Positions 1-9,778 of a stretch of DNA of 64,000 nucleotides are shown here, piece by piece. The position numbers and the translations under genes are program-made. A model generated the notes under the pieces. The model did not search any database, was not told the DNA's origin, and saw only the letters and a program-made list of their open reading frames with translations. The DNA is from CAYJBP01 sp964372025 (GTDB taxonomy: Bacteria; Bacillota; Dehalobacteriia; UBA4068). Position 1 is the stretch's first letter, and every line of letters begins with the position of its first letter. The stretch is taken from assembly GCA_964372025.1 (NCBI GenBank), contig CAYJPF010000002.1:39711-103710 (forward strand), written 5' to 3'.

Positions 1-2
1 GG

Positions 3-3000
3 AAAACTTTAGTAGATAGATTTGGAGAAAGCATTGCATGGTCGTTGTACGACGTGGTTGGGGATGTCCCCAACCTCCGTACAGCGTTATCCATAGTAAA
101 AGACAATGGTATCTCCTACTCTACATTATCTACAGAAAAATTACAATCATTGGGCGTGATTGATTCTTTAGGTAATATTAAAGTATTCACTAATAAAACA
201 AGTGTAGATAATAAAGTTGAAGAATTACGCAACTCAAATCGTAGACTACGGGTAGTGGCTAAGAAATTATCTTCTAAGGATAATTCATATACTATTGATG
301 TAGCAGAGATTAAAACATCTCAAGAGATATTTAAAGCTACTCCCAAAATTAAAACTCCTACTAAATCTTCTACTATTTTAAATAGTGAAGATGCTGTAAA
401 AGAGTTAGAAAAAACTATTGTAAAATGGTTAGATAATGTTGGAGTTAGTTATGAGAAAGTCTCTGAAATTAAAGATGCTTCTGGAAATCCTATAAATGCC
501 CTGGGAATAGCAGATATGCTTCAGAAAGTTATCAGGGTAGTGGAAGGTAAGGCTACAGTAGAGACGCTGTCAGAAGAGGCTGCACACATGTTTGTGAGGA
601 TGCTGCCTAAGAATCACCCATTATATCAAAGAATGGCTAATTTAGCTGTTAATAGTGCTACTTATCAGTCTGTAAAGGATGAGTACTCTTCTATGTACGA
701 TTCTGAAGAAGCATTTGTTGAGGAGACTATAGGTAAGCTTATTGCCCAAGAGATTAGTAATGTTTGAGATAGTAACTCATCTAAATATATAGAGGAAACT
801 TCTGAAGTCAAAGGGGGGGTAGCCAACCTATTTAATAGATTAGCTACTTGGTTTAATAATCTCTTGAATAAATTAGGATTATCTTCTGAGAAATTGCAAG
901 AGCAAACTTCTCCATTTATAATGGCTGCAGATCAAATCTTATCCACTCAGACTACTGGATTAGATACTCTTAGGCAAGATGGGCAAACTGTATTTTATAG
1001 TATGCCTCAAGATGCATTTGCCAACCGAGAGGAAATATTGGATTATCTAAATACTGTTCCTATCACATATGACTCTACTGGACAAGTATATAGACATAAT
1101 AATGGCAATGTAGTATCTAGGCGTGTCTCAGATATTCTTGATAGATTTTATAAAATTAAATTTAAATTCTTTAAAGAACGCCCTACTTCTCAGAAGAACA
1201 CTTTATCTCTACATAAAGGATCTGCGATACATAAATACGCAGAGCTTATTATGAATGAGCTATTAGATGGAAATGATTCTCCGTCATATAGTGCGATTAC
1301 TTCTAAAGTATTAGTAGCATTTGATGATATAGAAGCAGGTGCAGAATCAGTGTTTAGATTAGATCCCCAACATTTTGAAATAATTGCTAACGGAGTTAAA
1401 AATATCTTTGCCGCTATTCAAAAGAATCAAGATCTTATTAATGAACAAACAGGCAATGTAGATGGAACTGTGTCTATAATGACTGAGCACATGATTTATG
1501 ATGAAAAGAGGGATTTGGCAGGAACAGTAGATGTATTGTGTGTATACTCCAATGGAACCATTGGTATATATGATTATAAGACTCATAATTTTGTAACCAA
1601 TGAGCAGGGAGAAGTACTAAGTACTATCTCACAGTCAAAAAGAGATATGTGGGGGGCACAAATTACTCAATATAAGAATATTATTACAGATTCCATTGTT
1701 AGAAATTCTAAAGCTAAAGGTAAAGTTGTTAAAGTTAGATTTGCAGAAACGCGTATGTTGCCTGTAAACATTCAATTTAACCCGTCTTTATTGAGGATAA
1801 AAGGTATGCCCTATAGTCCTGTAGGATTGGCATCATTAGAATTCCAAGATTACTCTAAAAGCTATCTTATGGATGTACCTGTAGCTGAAGAGCTTTCACA
1901 CGTAGATTCTCTTAATAATAGTTTAATTAAACTATATAGTCTATTAAAAGCTCAGAAGAAAAAGTACTCACAAGAAAAAACTATAGCTAATAAAAATAAG
2001 CTTCTCCAAACTCAAAAACTCATTGATACTTATTTAGTACAAAAGGATTACTATTATTCTATAATGGAAATTAAGAATATCGACACTGAATTTCGAAAGA
2101 ATGTACTTATTCATAGGGATAGTGGGGTAGGACTAACTGCGGAGAAATTAAATGATTATCGCACTCGCGTAGAAACATTGCTAGACTTTATGACTGCAAT
2201 TGATACTACCATTCCTGAGGATTCTCCTGTACGCAAAGATATCCATGAAGCCGTAGGTTTGGGAGCTAGTCTTATAAACTCTATAAGTGAGAGCGCTGTG
2301 GATTTACTCAGAGAAATTACTGGCGTTGACATATCAGTAAGTGGAGAAAAGATGGGCTTTGTAGATAATGAGCTTACTGCTTTATTTGAGCAAAAAGGCC
2401 AATCTTTTAGAGCATTAAATAATTTAATCTCCGGAGTGATTAATAATACCCAAGCTGACTATAAAGAGTTTGGGGAGCAATTAACTAAATATCACAATGA
2501 GTTATTAGAATGAGCCAAATCTAAAAATATTAATCTTCAAGATGCTTTTAATAAAATTATAGACACTTCTAGAGGATCGCTAATCAATAGATTTAATAAA
2601 GATTTTTACGATCATCTTGCTACCATTCGAGGTAAGAAAAACTACGAGGCTGATCCGCAATTATTAAAATTATTCCAATTGACTATTAATGCTGACACAG
2701 GATTTTATGAATATACAGATGACGCTTTAATAGACTACAATGATGCTGTTGCTAAATGGGAGAAGCAGCTAACTGATTCTACAGGAACCCGTTTGGAGGA
2801 AGAGACTCGCACCGCTTATAAGTTATGGGATCTAGAGAATAATCCTAAATGGGCTTCAGCTCGTCTTTCTCCTAAGAATAAGTTTATGAGAGACAAGTAT
2901 ATTAGGGACGATGCTGTGATAGAGGCAGGATGAATGAATCCTGTGTATAAAGAGATTATTTCTGAGAAACCACTATTAAATTATTACAATTTTTATGTGC

Positions 3001-5051
3001 GTTTTAACAGAATGGCAGAGTTACTAACGGGTTCTTCCATCTCATATAAATTTATTCCTAATATGCGCAAGACTCTTGTGGAAGGATTGCTCAACAATGG
3101 TGTGTCTGCATTTGGCAAAATGAGGTCTTTCACATTAGAAGCACTAGAGACTACTGCACAAGATGATGTGGTTTATAAGTTGAGTGATGAGGAACAAGCA
3201 CTAGATGCCCAAAATAAGCCTATTAAGAAGATTCCTGTGCATTTCGTAGACCCATTGAAAGATAGGCTCACTAAGGCAGAAGAAGAGGAAATTAAGGCCT
3301 CTATTACGGCAGAGCCTGGCAGTGCTGAATATAACGCAATATTTAATGCTAAAAAATTAGACTTAGCTAAACGTAAATTTAATGAGGACTCTAAGTCGTA
3401 CGATCTTAGTTATTTGTTAATGAAGATGGCAGAATCTGTGTACTCTTATAAACATACTAAGCAAGTAGAAGCTGCAGCACAGTTATTATTAGCCACTGCT
3501 AAGACTGATAAAGTTAGTACTACCTTGGAGAAGAATAAAAATCCTTATATTGATGAATGGCGAGGAAGATTAAAATTCCATCTTGGAATATCTTCAGAAG
3601 AGATTAGTGCTTTAGAAAGATCTATCAATCTCTATATCTATAAACAGCGCATTCAGAACGATACTACTTTTACAATAGGCGGCAAAGAATATTCTACTGC
3701 TAAAGCAGTCACATCATTTATTAATTCTGCTACTATTGCTACATTAGGATTTTCCCCAATAACTGCGGCGGCAGCAGGTATTCAAAATGCTATAAATGCT
3801 AGATTATTGGCTGTAGAGGGAAGGTACTATGATAAACAAGCTTGGAAGAAGGGCAATAAACTAAAGAAGCAAAATCCTAAAGTTTATCATGCTTTACAAG
3901 AGTTATTAGGAGTGTCTAACATTGGATATTATCACGAAACTAGTATGCAATTTGCTGCCAATAAGATGAAAAAAATTATTTCAGGTGATACCACTATGAC
4001 TATGGTTAAAGGAGCGGATGATAGTGCGGATAGAGCCACTTTAGCAGCATTGGTACATTCTTGGGGATGAGATTCTTCAACAAATAAAATAGTTAGTTTG
4101 CAAAAAAATCCTTCTGCTACTCCAATAGTAGACTTAATCTCTATAGATTCTAATGGAAAGCCCGTGTTAGAGGGCGTTACTCAGAAGGAGTTAAGTAGAT
4201 TTAAACAGATTGTAGCCAAAGTAGGAATGGCGGTTAAAGGTACTATTCCTTCGGAATATGCTTATTTAGGAACTACTACTATAGCTGGTAGAGGATTAGC
4301 CCATTATAAATCGTGGATTCCAGGAGCTGTTAAAACTAGGTATAAAAAATTAGCGTATGACGCAGTTACAGAAGAATTTGATGACGGTAGATTACGAGTA
4401 ATGTTCTCAGACTTAGTAGGAAGCACTGAGTATATGATTAAAGGATTCAGAAACGCAATTATACGGTCTTTGCCTATAATTGGTTATGTGTTCAGTGATA
4501 AACTAGGCACTAATGAAAAATACGCTCGTAAATTATATGAAGAGTATTTTGCAATGCGCCCTGATTTAAATGAAGCAGATTTTACTTTTGAGCAATTTAT
4601 TGACATGCGTCTTAAAAAGTTAAAAGCTGCGGGTACTGAGATTCAATCTACTATATTATTCTTTCTAATAGCCCTAATGCTTAAAGCAATGGCACCAGAC
4701 GAAGATGAAGATGCTGTAGCAATTTTAGCTCATCAAAATCTATATAGATTACTGTATAAGAGCTATGTGGAGTTATCTTTCTTCACTAATCCTCTTAGTA
4801 TTAGTGAAATCTTAGAATCTCCCTTTCCCGCTATTAGTACTCTCAATAATATAATTCGAGCTATGAATAATACTTTAGATGAAAGTAGGGACATAGTGTT
4901 TGGAGAAGATTACAAAGGTAGTTTAATATGGGAGGAAGACAAAGACGATACCTCTCCTATAGGTAAATATTCTACAAAACTTATTCCTGGAGTAAACGCT
5001 GCTCTCGGTGTATTGGATGTATATGATACATTCTCTTATAATAATAGATAG
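3..5051 (+). CDS. C-terminal part of a giant virion-type protein with PD-(D/E)XK nuclease domain (partial)
   Basis: The gene enters from the left edge; 1682 residues are visible. Four in-frame TGA codons (near 765, 2511, 2931 and 4068) split it under the standard code, but the reading frame is continuous if TGA is Trp. Residues about 370-530 of the visible part look like a PD-(D/E)XK (RecB/Cas4-type) nuclease: GSAIHKYAE near 406, the acidic residue of AGTVDVL near 510, and IYDYKT near 524. A hydrophobic segment lies near residue 1555 (STILFFLIALMLKAMA). The rest is helical and unrecognised. Giant multidomain proteins that travel in the virion are known in crAss-like phages; this one would lie at the end of the late operon, just before the convergent terminator. 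Role as an ejected or internal virion protein is inference. The nuclease call is moderate; the merged frame is very secure. Confidence 0.8.
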
Positions 5052-5061
5052 ACTGAAGTCT

Positions 5062-5104
5062 AAAAAAAAGTCCCCAATAGGTATTTACCTACTGGGGATT
5101 TTTT
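5062..5104. terminator. Bidirectional terminator between convergent operons
   Basis: A 12-pair stem with one mismatch (arms 5071-5082 and 5087-5098, loop ATTT) is flanked by an A-run on the left (5062-5069) and a T-run on the right (5099-5104). It sits between the end of the plus-strand giant gene (5051) and the end of the minus-strand operon (5103), so it can stop transcription from both sides. Confidence 0.9.
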
Positions 5105-5417
5105 AGTTTATAGGTATATCAATAACAATAGTATTGTGCCCGTATTTTGCGGGCTCTTTTGTTATGTAATATCCTACAACAGAGTTGAACGTATGTACTC
5201 CTGAAGAAGCTTTTCTATATATATCAAATACATCAGGGCATTTGGTAGGAATTTGTTCATCATACACTGTCCAAATTCTACTATTATTTATCCCTAATGC
5301 GAGAAGCTTTGGTAAGTCTCCTCTGTGATATAATATGCCGTTATTGGGAGCATTTAAGAAGAATTGATTTATAATAGGTTCATATTCTTCTCTCCACTCG
5401 TTATACTTAATCTCCAT
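5103..5417 (-). CDS. Hypothetical protein, last gene of the minus operon
   Basis: 104 residues, no recognised family. It is mildly acidic, rich in aromatic residues, with no membrane segment or signal peptide. Its start overlaps the end of thyX by 11 bp, typical of translational coupling in this operon, and its stop lies inside the T-run of the bidirectional terminator. The Trp codons are TGG. The tight packing argues that it is real; function is unknown. Confidence 0.7.
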   Translation of the reverse strand: MEIKYNEWREEYEPIINQFFLNAPNNGILYHRGDLPKLLALGINNSRIWTVYDEQIPTKCPDVFDIYRKASSGVHTFNSVVGYYITKEPAKYGHNTIVIDIPIN

Positions 5418-5979
5418 CTACACTCCGGTATTTAATTAAATCCTGCTGAAATGCTTCTGTTGAAGCGTATCCACAGGTATTGTCTACTTCTGGACAAAAA
5501 CCACGATATATGCATTCCGGTTGACACTTACTAACAAGTATTGGATCAACTACATTAACCGCCTCTAATACCTTATTCCAAGCTGATCTAGTCTCCGAAG
5601 AAGCTAGTCTACAACATCTCTTTCTAGAGATGTTAATCATGGCTTGGGCATTAGCAGTCATGTCCATATTATTTAAAGTGCCTTGGGGCAAAGTATTTCT
5701 GTTAAACACTTCCTCATTACGATCTACCCGTTGAGTACGAACAAACTTCTCCGTTCCAACATGATGCCTTACGAAGTGGGCCGTCACCCATTGCGGGATG
5801 TTCTCCCAAGTTCAATCATATTCAACTAATCTAATAGGACTGTGTTCCGCAAGAAGCATTTTCCTCTTGAACCTATCAGAAGGTTCTTTCTCTAAAGGCT
5901 CTTTACCGACCGTTCTGCGGGCAGCATTAAGAGCACGTGTTCACGAAGTAACTTGGTTAAAGAATTTAATCTTGGTCAT
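5407..5979 (-). CDS. thyX: FAD-dependent thymidylate synthase ThyX
   Basis: 190 residues. ThyX makes dTMP from dUMP using FAD, NADPH and methylenetetrahydrofolate. The signature is the stretch FVRHHVGTEKFVRTQR, a variant of the RHRxxS...R ThyX motif that binds FAD and dUMP, followed by a downstream RVDRNEE segment. Two TGA codons (5941-5943 and 5812-5814) must be read as Trp: the second gives YDWTWENIPQW just before the motif, so a standard-code annotation would lose the N-terminal third. The start is ATG at 5979, overlapping the end of the upstream small gene by 14 bp. It sits with dNMP kinase and ribonucleotide reductase in a nucleotide-supply block. Confidence 0.93.
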
Positions 5980-6166
5980 TTACATCTAAATTACGTAGTT
6001 TATGCTTAGAAAAACGTCGTTCGCGACGTTTACCTTGCTCCATCCAAGTATCTACGGATGTAAATTTTCTCTTTCTTCGCTCCGTACGATTACGTGCACG
6101 TTGTTCTTGCAGATCTTCTTCAGCAAATCCATCTGCGTATCTCAAAATCAATCGTTTACCTCTCAT
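5966..6166 (-). CDS. Small basic hypothetical protein
   Basis: 66 residues, very rich in Arg and Lys (for example RNRTERRKRKFTS and GKRRERRFSKHK), so probably nucleic-acid binding, though no family is recognised. It overlaps both neighbours by 11-14 bp between the 84-residue gene and thyX, which supports it as coding. Confidence 0.65.
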   Translation of the reverse strand: MRGKRLILRYADGFAEEDLQEQRARNRTERRKRKFTSVDTWMEQGKRRERRFSKHKLRNLDVNDQD

Positions 6167-6410
6167 TATTCCAAATTAAAGTATCATCGTCTGTAAATAG
6201 CTCCACAGTTGCTTGGCAACCATTCTCCTCTACAGTAATATTTTCAGAAGATTCTATAATATAACCATTCTCTTCTTGCTCTTTAACAAAATCAAAATGA
6301 AGAAGAGCATATTCCAGCTCTTCTTTAGGTTTATTTAGAAAATCTTCTGGGAGAAGATCTTCGTCAATATGGTACCTATACCATATAGTTTGTTTAATAT
6401 CTACATACAT
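6156..6410 (-). CDS. Hypothetical acidic protein
   Basis: 84 residues, acidic, rich in Glu and Asp with a segment ENITVEENGCQATVELF resembling a beta-hairpin. No family recognised. It overlaps the dNMP kinase end by 10 bp and the next gene by 11 bp, as do its operon neighbours. Confidence 0.65.
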   Translation of the reverse strand: MYVDIKQTIWYRYHIDEDLLPEDFLNKPKEELEYALLHFDFVKEQEENGYIIESSENITVEENGCQATVELFTDDDTLIWNNER

Positions 6411-7000
6411 TTTATTATACCTTGTTTAATCATAATTTCTGTCACAGAATGAGCTAGCTCTCCTATAGACCCATTATTATTAATCACATAATCCCAGTCT
6501 GAATAATCGTCTAATTCAATCTCGGAATCATGTGTATCAGTGGAAGTAGAGTTTCTATTGAGTCGAATCAAGATGCCGCCCCTTTGTTTAATTGCATCAG
6601 CTTCATTCTTATACCTAACATCTGTAATTATCCAATTTTGATGCTTATAATCATGAAATAATTTATTGATCCAATAACTTTCTCCAAATGTTTTCCTTCC
6701 AAAAGTTCCTACTTTTTGCAACACTTCTCGAATTGTTATTTTTTCCTCAGCATACTTCACTTTCATAGCTTTTGTTGCCTCAAATTCAAATAATTCTATG
6801 GGAATCCCTGTGTATAGAGACGCAATTTCCTTAACTCCTTGGGCAAATGATTTGGGAGTAAAGGAGCCATTCGGAGAACTCGATCCTCGACCTTCTAATA
6901 AGGCTTCTAAACCATAATTTCGTTCCGCATCAATGGTGTTCCATATAGTTGCAACTGTGTTTTTACCAGACTGCTTTTTACCTGATATTCCTACTAACAT
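6401..7000 (-). CDS. Deoxynucleoside monophosphate kinase
   Basis: 199 residues. It starts with a P-loop, GISGKKQSGKNT (residues 4-15), like the T4 gene 1 family of phage dNMP kinases, which phosphorylate dNMPs to dNDPs. Later features fit an NMP-kinase fold: IITDVRYKNEADAI near residue 120 and GILIRLNR after it. It lies between DNA polymerase and thyX, so it probably supplies dNTP precursors to replication. Confidence 0.85.
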   Translation of the reverse strand: MLVGISGKKQSGKNTVATIWNTIDAERNYGLEALLEGRGSSSPNGSFTPKSFAQGVKEIASLYTGIPIELFEFEATKAMKVKYAEEKITIREVLQKVGTFGRKTFGESYWINKLFHDYKHQNWIITDVRYKNEADAIKQRGGILIRLNRNSTSTDTHDSEIELDDYSDWDYVINNNGSIGELAHSVTEIMIKQGIIKCM

Positions 7001-7012
7001 AATAAATTTATT

Positions 7013-9043
7013 TTAATGTACCCAATGGTCACTAATATTAGCCGACGCATCAAGGGGCACATGTCTGCAAAAAACCTTTCCTGAATTTCTCATACACTCG
7101 ATTATTTTGTCTGCTACAACTTGCGCTAAGTGTTCGGGACATTCAACGTTTATTTCATCGTGCACCGGTACAGTATACTTAACAATAAATTGTAGAGAAT
7201 TATCTAATATTCATTTATAGAATGCAATTGAAGCCCTTTTAAAACATACTGCACCTCTCCCTTGTATCCTATAATTAATAGATTGCTTTTCTAATTCGGA
7301 GCGACGTTTAAAATACTGTTTGGCTACTTGTATTTCGTAAGTATATTCCTCGGCTGCTTTAGCTGCCTTATACTTATCCCAAAATCCAGGGGTATTCATT
7401 GTTCGTTTATAATTTTGTAATTCCTCAAAATCATACACAAAGGTTTTATGTCCATATTCTGGGCTATGCTCAATATAACCAAGTTCCATTACTTCTTTTC
7501 TGCACTGTTTTTGGTAATTAGCCACCCCTTTAAATTTATTTAAATAACTATTGTAAGTCTCTTTAGCTTTGATAGGGTCATAGCCATAGGTTGTGACCAA
7601 AGTCATATCATTGCCGCCATAATTAAATAAAAATTCTGGACCCTTAGCCGCATTACGAAGATGTGGATAAAGTTTTTTAATATCCTTGACCTCCACTGAT
7701 TCTAATTCATCTGGATAAATAGCTTTTGCTACTAGGGAGTGCATATCCCCTGATCCATGTAAAAATTCCTCAATCATTTCGGAGTCATTTGCCACATTTG
7801 CTATCAAAACAGACTCTTGTCCACAATAATCTACTGATACCCAAGAATTCCCTCCTTCGGAAATGAAGCAGCTCCTAGTTGCGGCATCGCTTGGGATATT
7901 CTGAAGATTGGGAATGGAATATCCCGTATCTTTATCTTTGCCTCCACCACTAGATAGTCTGCTTGTATCCATTAGCTGTGTAAAATTAGTGTGAATACGT
8001 CTAGACACAGGATTGATCGCATCTATAAAGTTTTGGCCATAAGTATTACAAACTTTTTCCCACTTTTTGTAAGTAAGGTACAAAGGAGCTACTGGAGATA
8101 ACTCTTTTTGTGGCTTAATAACCTTAGCATCAACAGACTTTTTAAGTTGCTTAGTCTTTTTATCTAGAACGGATAAATTAAAACCAAGATATTCAAATAA
8201 AGGTATAACTTGTTTAGAGCTTCCCCAATTAATTAAACATTCTGCTTCTTTAATATGAGTATCAAATAAAGACTGTTGAACGCACTTATTTACAAACTTA
8301 CTCTCACTTGAAAGCTCCGAAATAACCCAATTATTCAAGGCTTTCTCTGCATTAGTAAATTCTAAATAGTCCTCGAACATCTTAGCCTTTCACTTATTTA
8401 CATCGAGTTTTACTCCACAATATTCAATATATGCCAACACTGCTACAAACTTATTCTCTAAACACACCGCATTAAAAAGCCGTTTCTTCATTACTTCTTT
8501 ATGCTGTGCATGCATAATAGGAACCAAGTATTTAACATCTTCACAAGCATACACTAAGCCTTGAGTAGTTATTCCGCCAGTTTTAAATTGTTCTCGAATA
8601 CTCTTATTCAATTTAATTTTTAGATATTGCATACATATAGCATCTAAACTCAGCTTTTTAAGTCCTGGAGGGTATCCCAAATACAGCAGTTTTTCAACTA
8701 AATAGGTATCCCATACATACTTAACTGTAATTTTATGATGTAATAACCATTTCAAATCAAATTTAGCATTTTGCAATACCCATGTATATCTGTCGTCTTC
8801 TAAGAATGGTTTAAGAAGATTAATATCTATGGTAGAGTCTAATACATATTGATTATATTCATCCCCAAATTGAATTAATAATAATCTTTTTGTGTATGGA
8901 TCCAATCCACTTGTCTCAGTGTCTAAGCCAATATACTCATGATTAGCAAAATAAGTAAACATGTCTTGTAATGTACATCTAGTGGAAATAGTATTATCTT
9001 CTTCAATAAGTAATTGCGGACAATTGGATATATAGTATCTCAT
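7013..9043 (-). CDS. polA: Family A DNA polymerase with 3'-5' exonuclease
   Basis: 676 residues once two in-frame TGA codons are read as Trp (8390-8392 and near 7211). The N-terminal part is a DnaQ-like proofreading exonuclease (ExoI GLDTETSGLDP, later QNAKFDLKWLL). The polymerase part has motif A as VSVDYCGQESVLIAN, motif B as AAKGPEFLFNYGG and motif C as VPVHDEINVE. Motif C lies after the second TGA, so with the standard code the enzyme would lack a catalytic Asp; this is strong evidence for recoding. Family A polymerase is one of the two polymerase types found among crAss-like phages. The start ATG overlaps the upstream TAA (TAATG). It ends 13 bp before dNMP kinase. Confidence 0.95.
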
Positions 9044-9321
9044 TATATCACTAAATAATACTGGCCATTATCAATATCTGATATGATTTTTTGCACCATA
9101 AAAGTACATAATCTCCCTTCTTCATCTTTGCATTTTATTCCTTCTCCCTCAAAAAAATAAGGAGCAGAATCTATAGAAAGGCCTAGTGCCCCATCAAACC
9201 TAATGTGGGAAGAAACTTTTTTAGTTACAGTTGCTTTTAAGACTTTTATAGTACTGGGATGTGTTAATGGAAGCAGTTCTTTTAATATAATTTTAAATTT
9301 TTTACCATAATTATACTTCAT
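9043..9321 (-). CDS. Hypothetical protein between protease and DNA polymerase
   Basis: 92 residues, basic N-terminus (NYGKKFKIILKELL), no recognised domain. Its TAA overlaps the polymerase start codon and its start overlaps the protease-like gene end by 11 bp, so it is probably translated with them. Function unknown. Confidence 0.7.
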   Translation of the reverse strand: MKYNYGKKFKIILKELLPLTHPSTIKVLKATVTKKVSSHIRFDGALGLSIDSAPYFFEGEGIKCKDEEGRLCTFMVQKIISDIDNGQYYLVI

Positions 9322-9769
9322 GATAAATCTTTTTAGTTTTAAAATCCAATACCATTGAATTTTTTTCTAGGAATGGTGCTCCTAGAATTCCTTGGACGAT
9401 AAATCCATATTTATTAGTATACTGTTGGACATTAGACATACTTGATACTTTAAAAGTTTCTCTAAAAGATTTCCCAAATAATCTAATAGAAGCCCTAATT
9501 TGTGTAGCCACCACAGCGCCTTCTCCACATGTTACCAATGTGTCTGCTGCAGAATCTTCTATATAACTACCGTTAGACAAAGACTCTTTAAAAGTTTCAT
9601 CTATAACATTTATAGTGGCGCCAGTATCAACTAAGAAATATACTCATTTATGATCTATCTTTATTTTGATAAAGGGCGCCCCTGATTTGAGGCGCTCTTT
9701 AAACGATATTGATCGTTTTTTAATAAGTTTTTCGCATAATTTATTTTTTAGGTTTATAAAATAATTCAT
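9311..9769 (-). CDS. Retropepsin-like aspartyl protease
   Basis: 152 residues when one TGA (9644-9646) is read as Trp. The catalytic signature FLVDTGATINVID lies just after this Trp near residue 45, and the family's second hydrophobic-glycine motif appears as GILGAPFLEKNS near the C-terminus. This is the clan AA single-domain layout, which acts as a dimer. With the standard code the catalytic Asp would be cut from the rest. The start is ATG at 9769, placed 9 bp after the end of the reductase gene. The substrate is unknown. Such proteases are uncommon in a replication operon. Confidence 0.8.
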
Positions 9770-9778
9770 TACATTTAA

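Noticed and set aside
767..863. Frameshifts or pseudogenes in the giant gene and other merged genes
   Set aside because: Every interruption is a TGA in an otherwise continuous frame, in many genes, at Trp positions; recoding explains all of them at once.
1359..1586. 75-residue minus-strand frame inside the giant gene
   Set aside because: It lies antisense within a well-supported coding frame and shows no coding feature.
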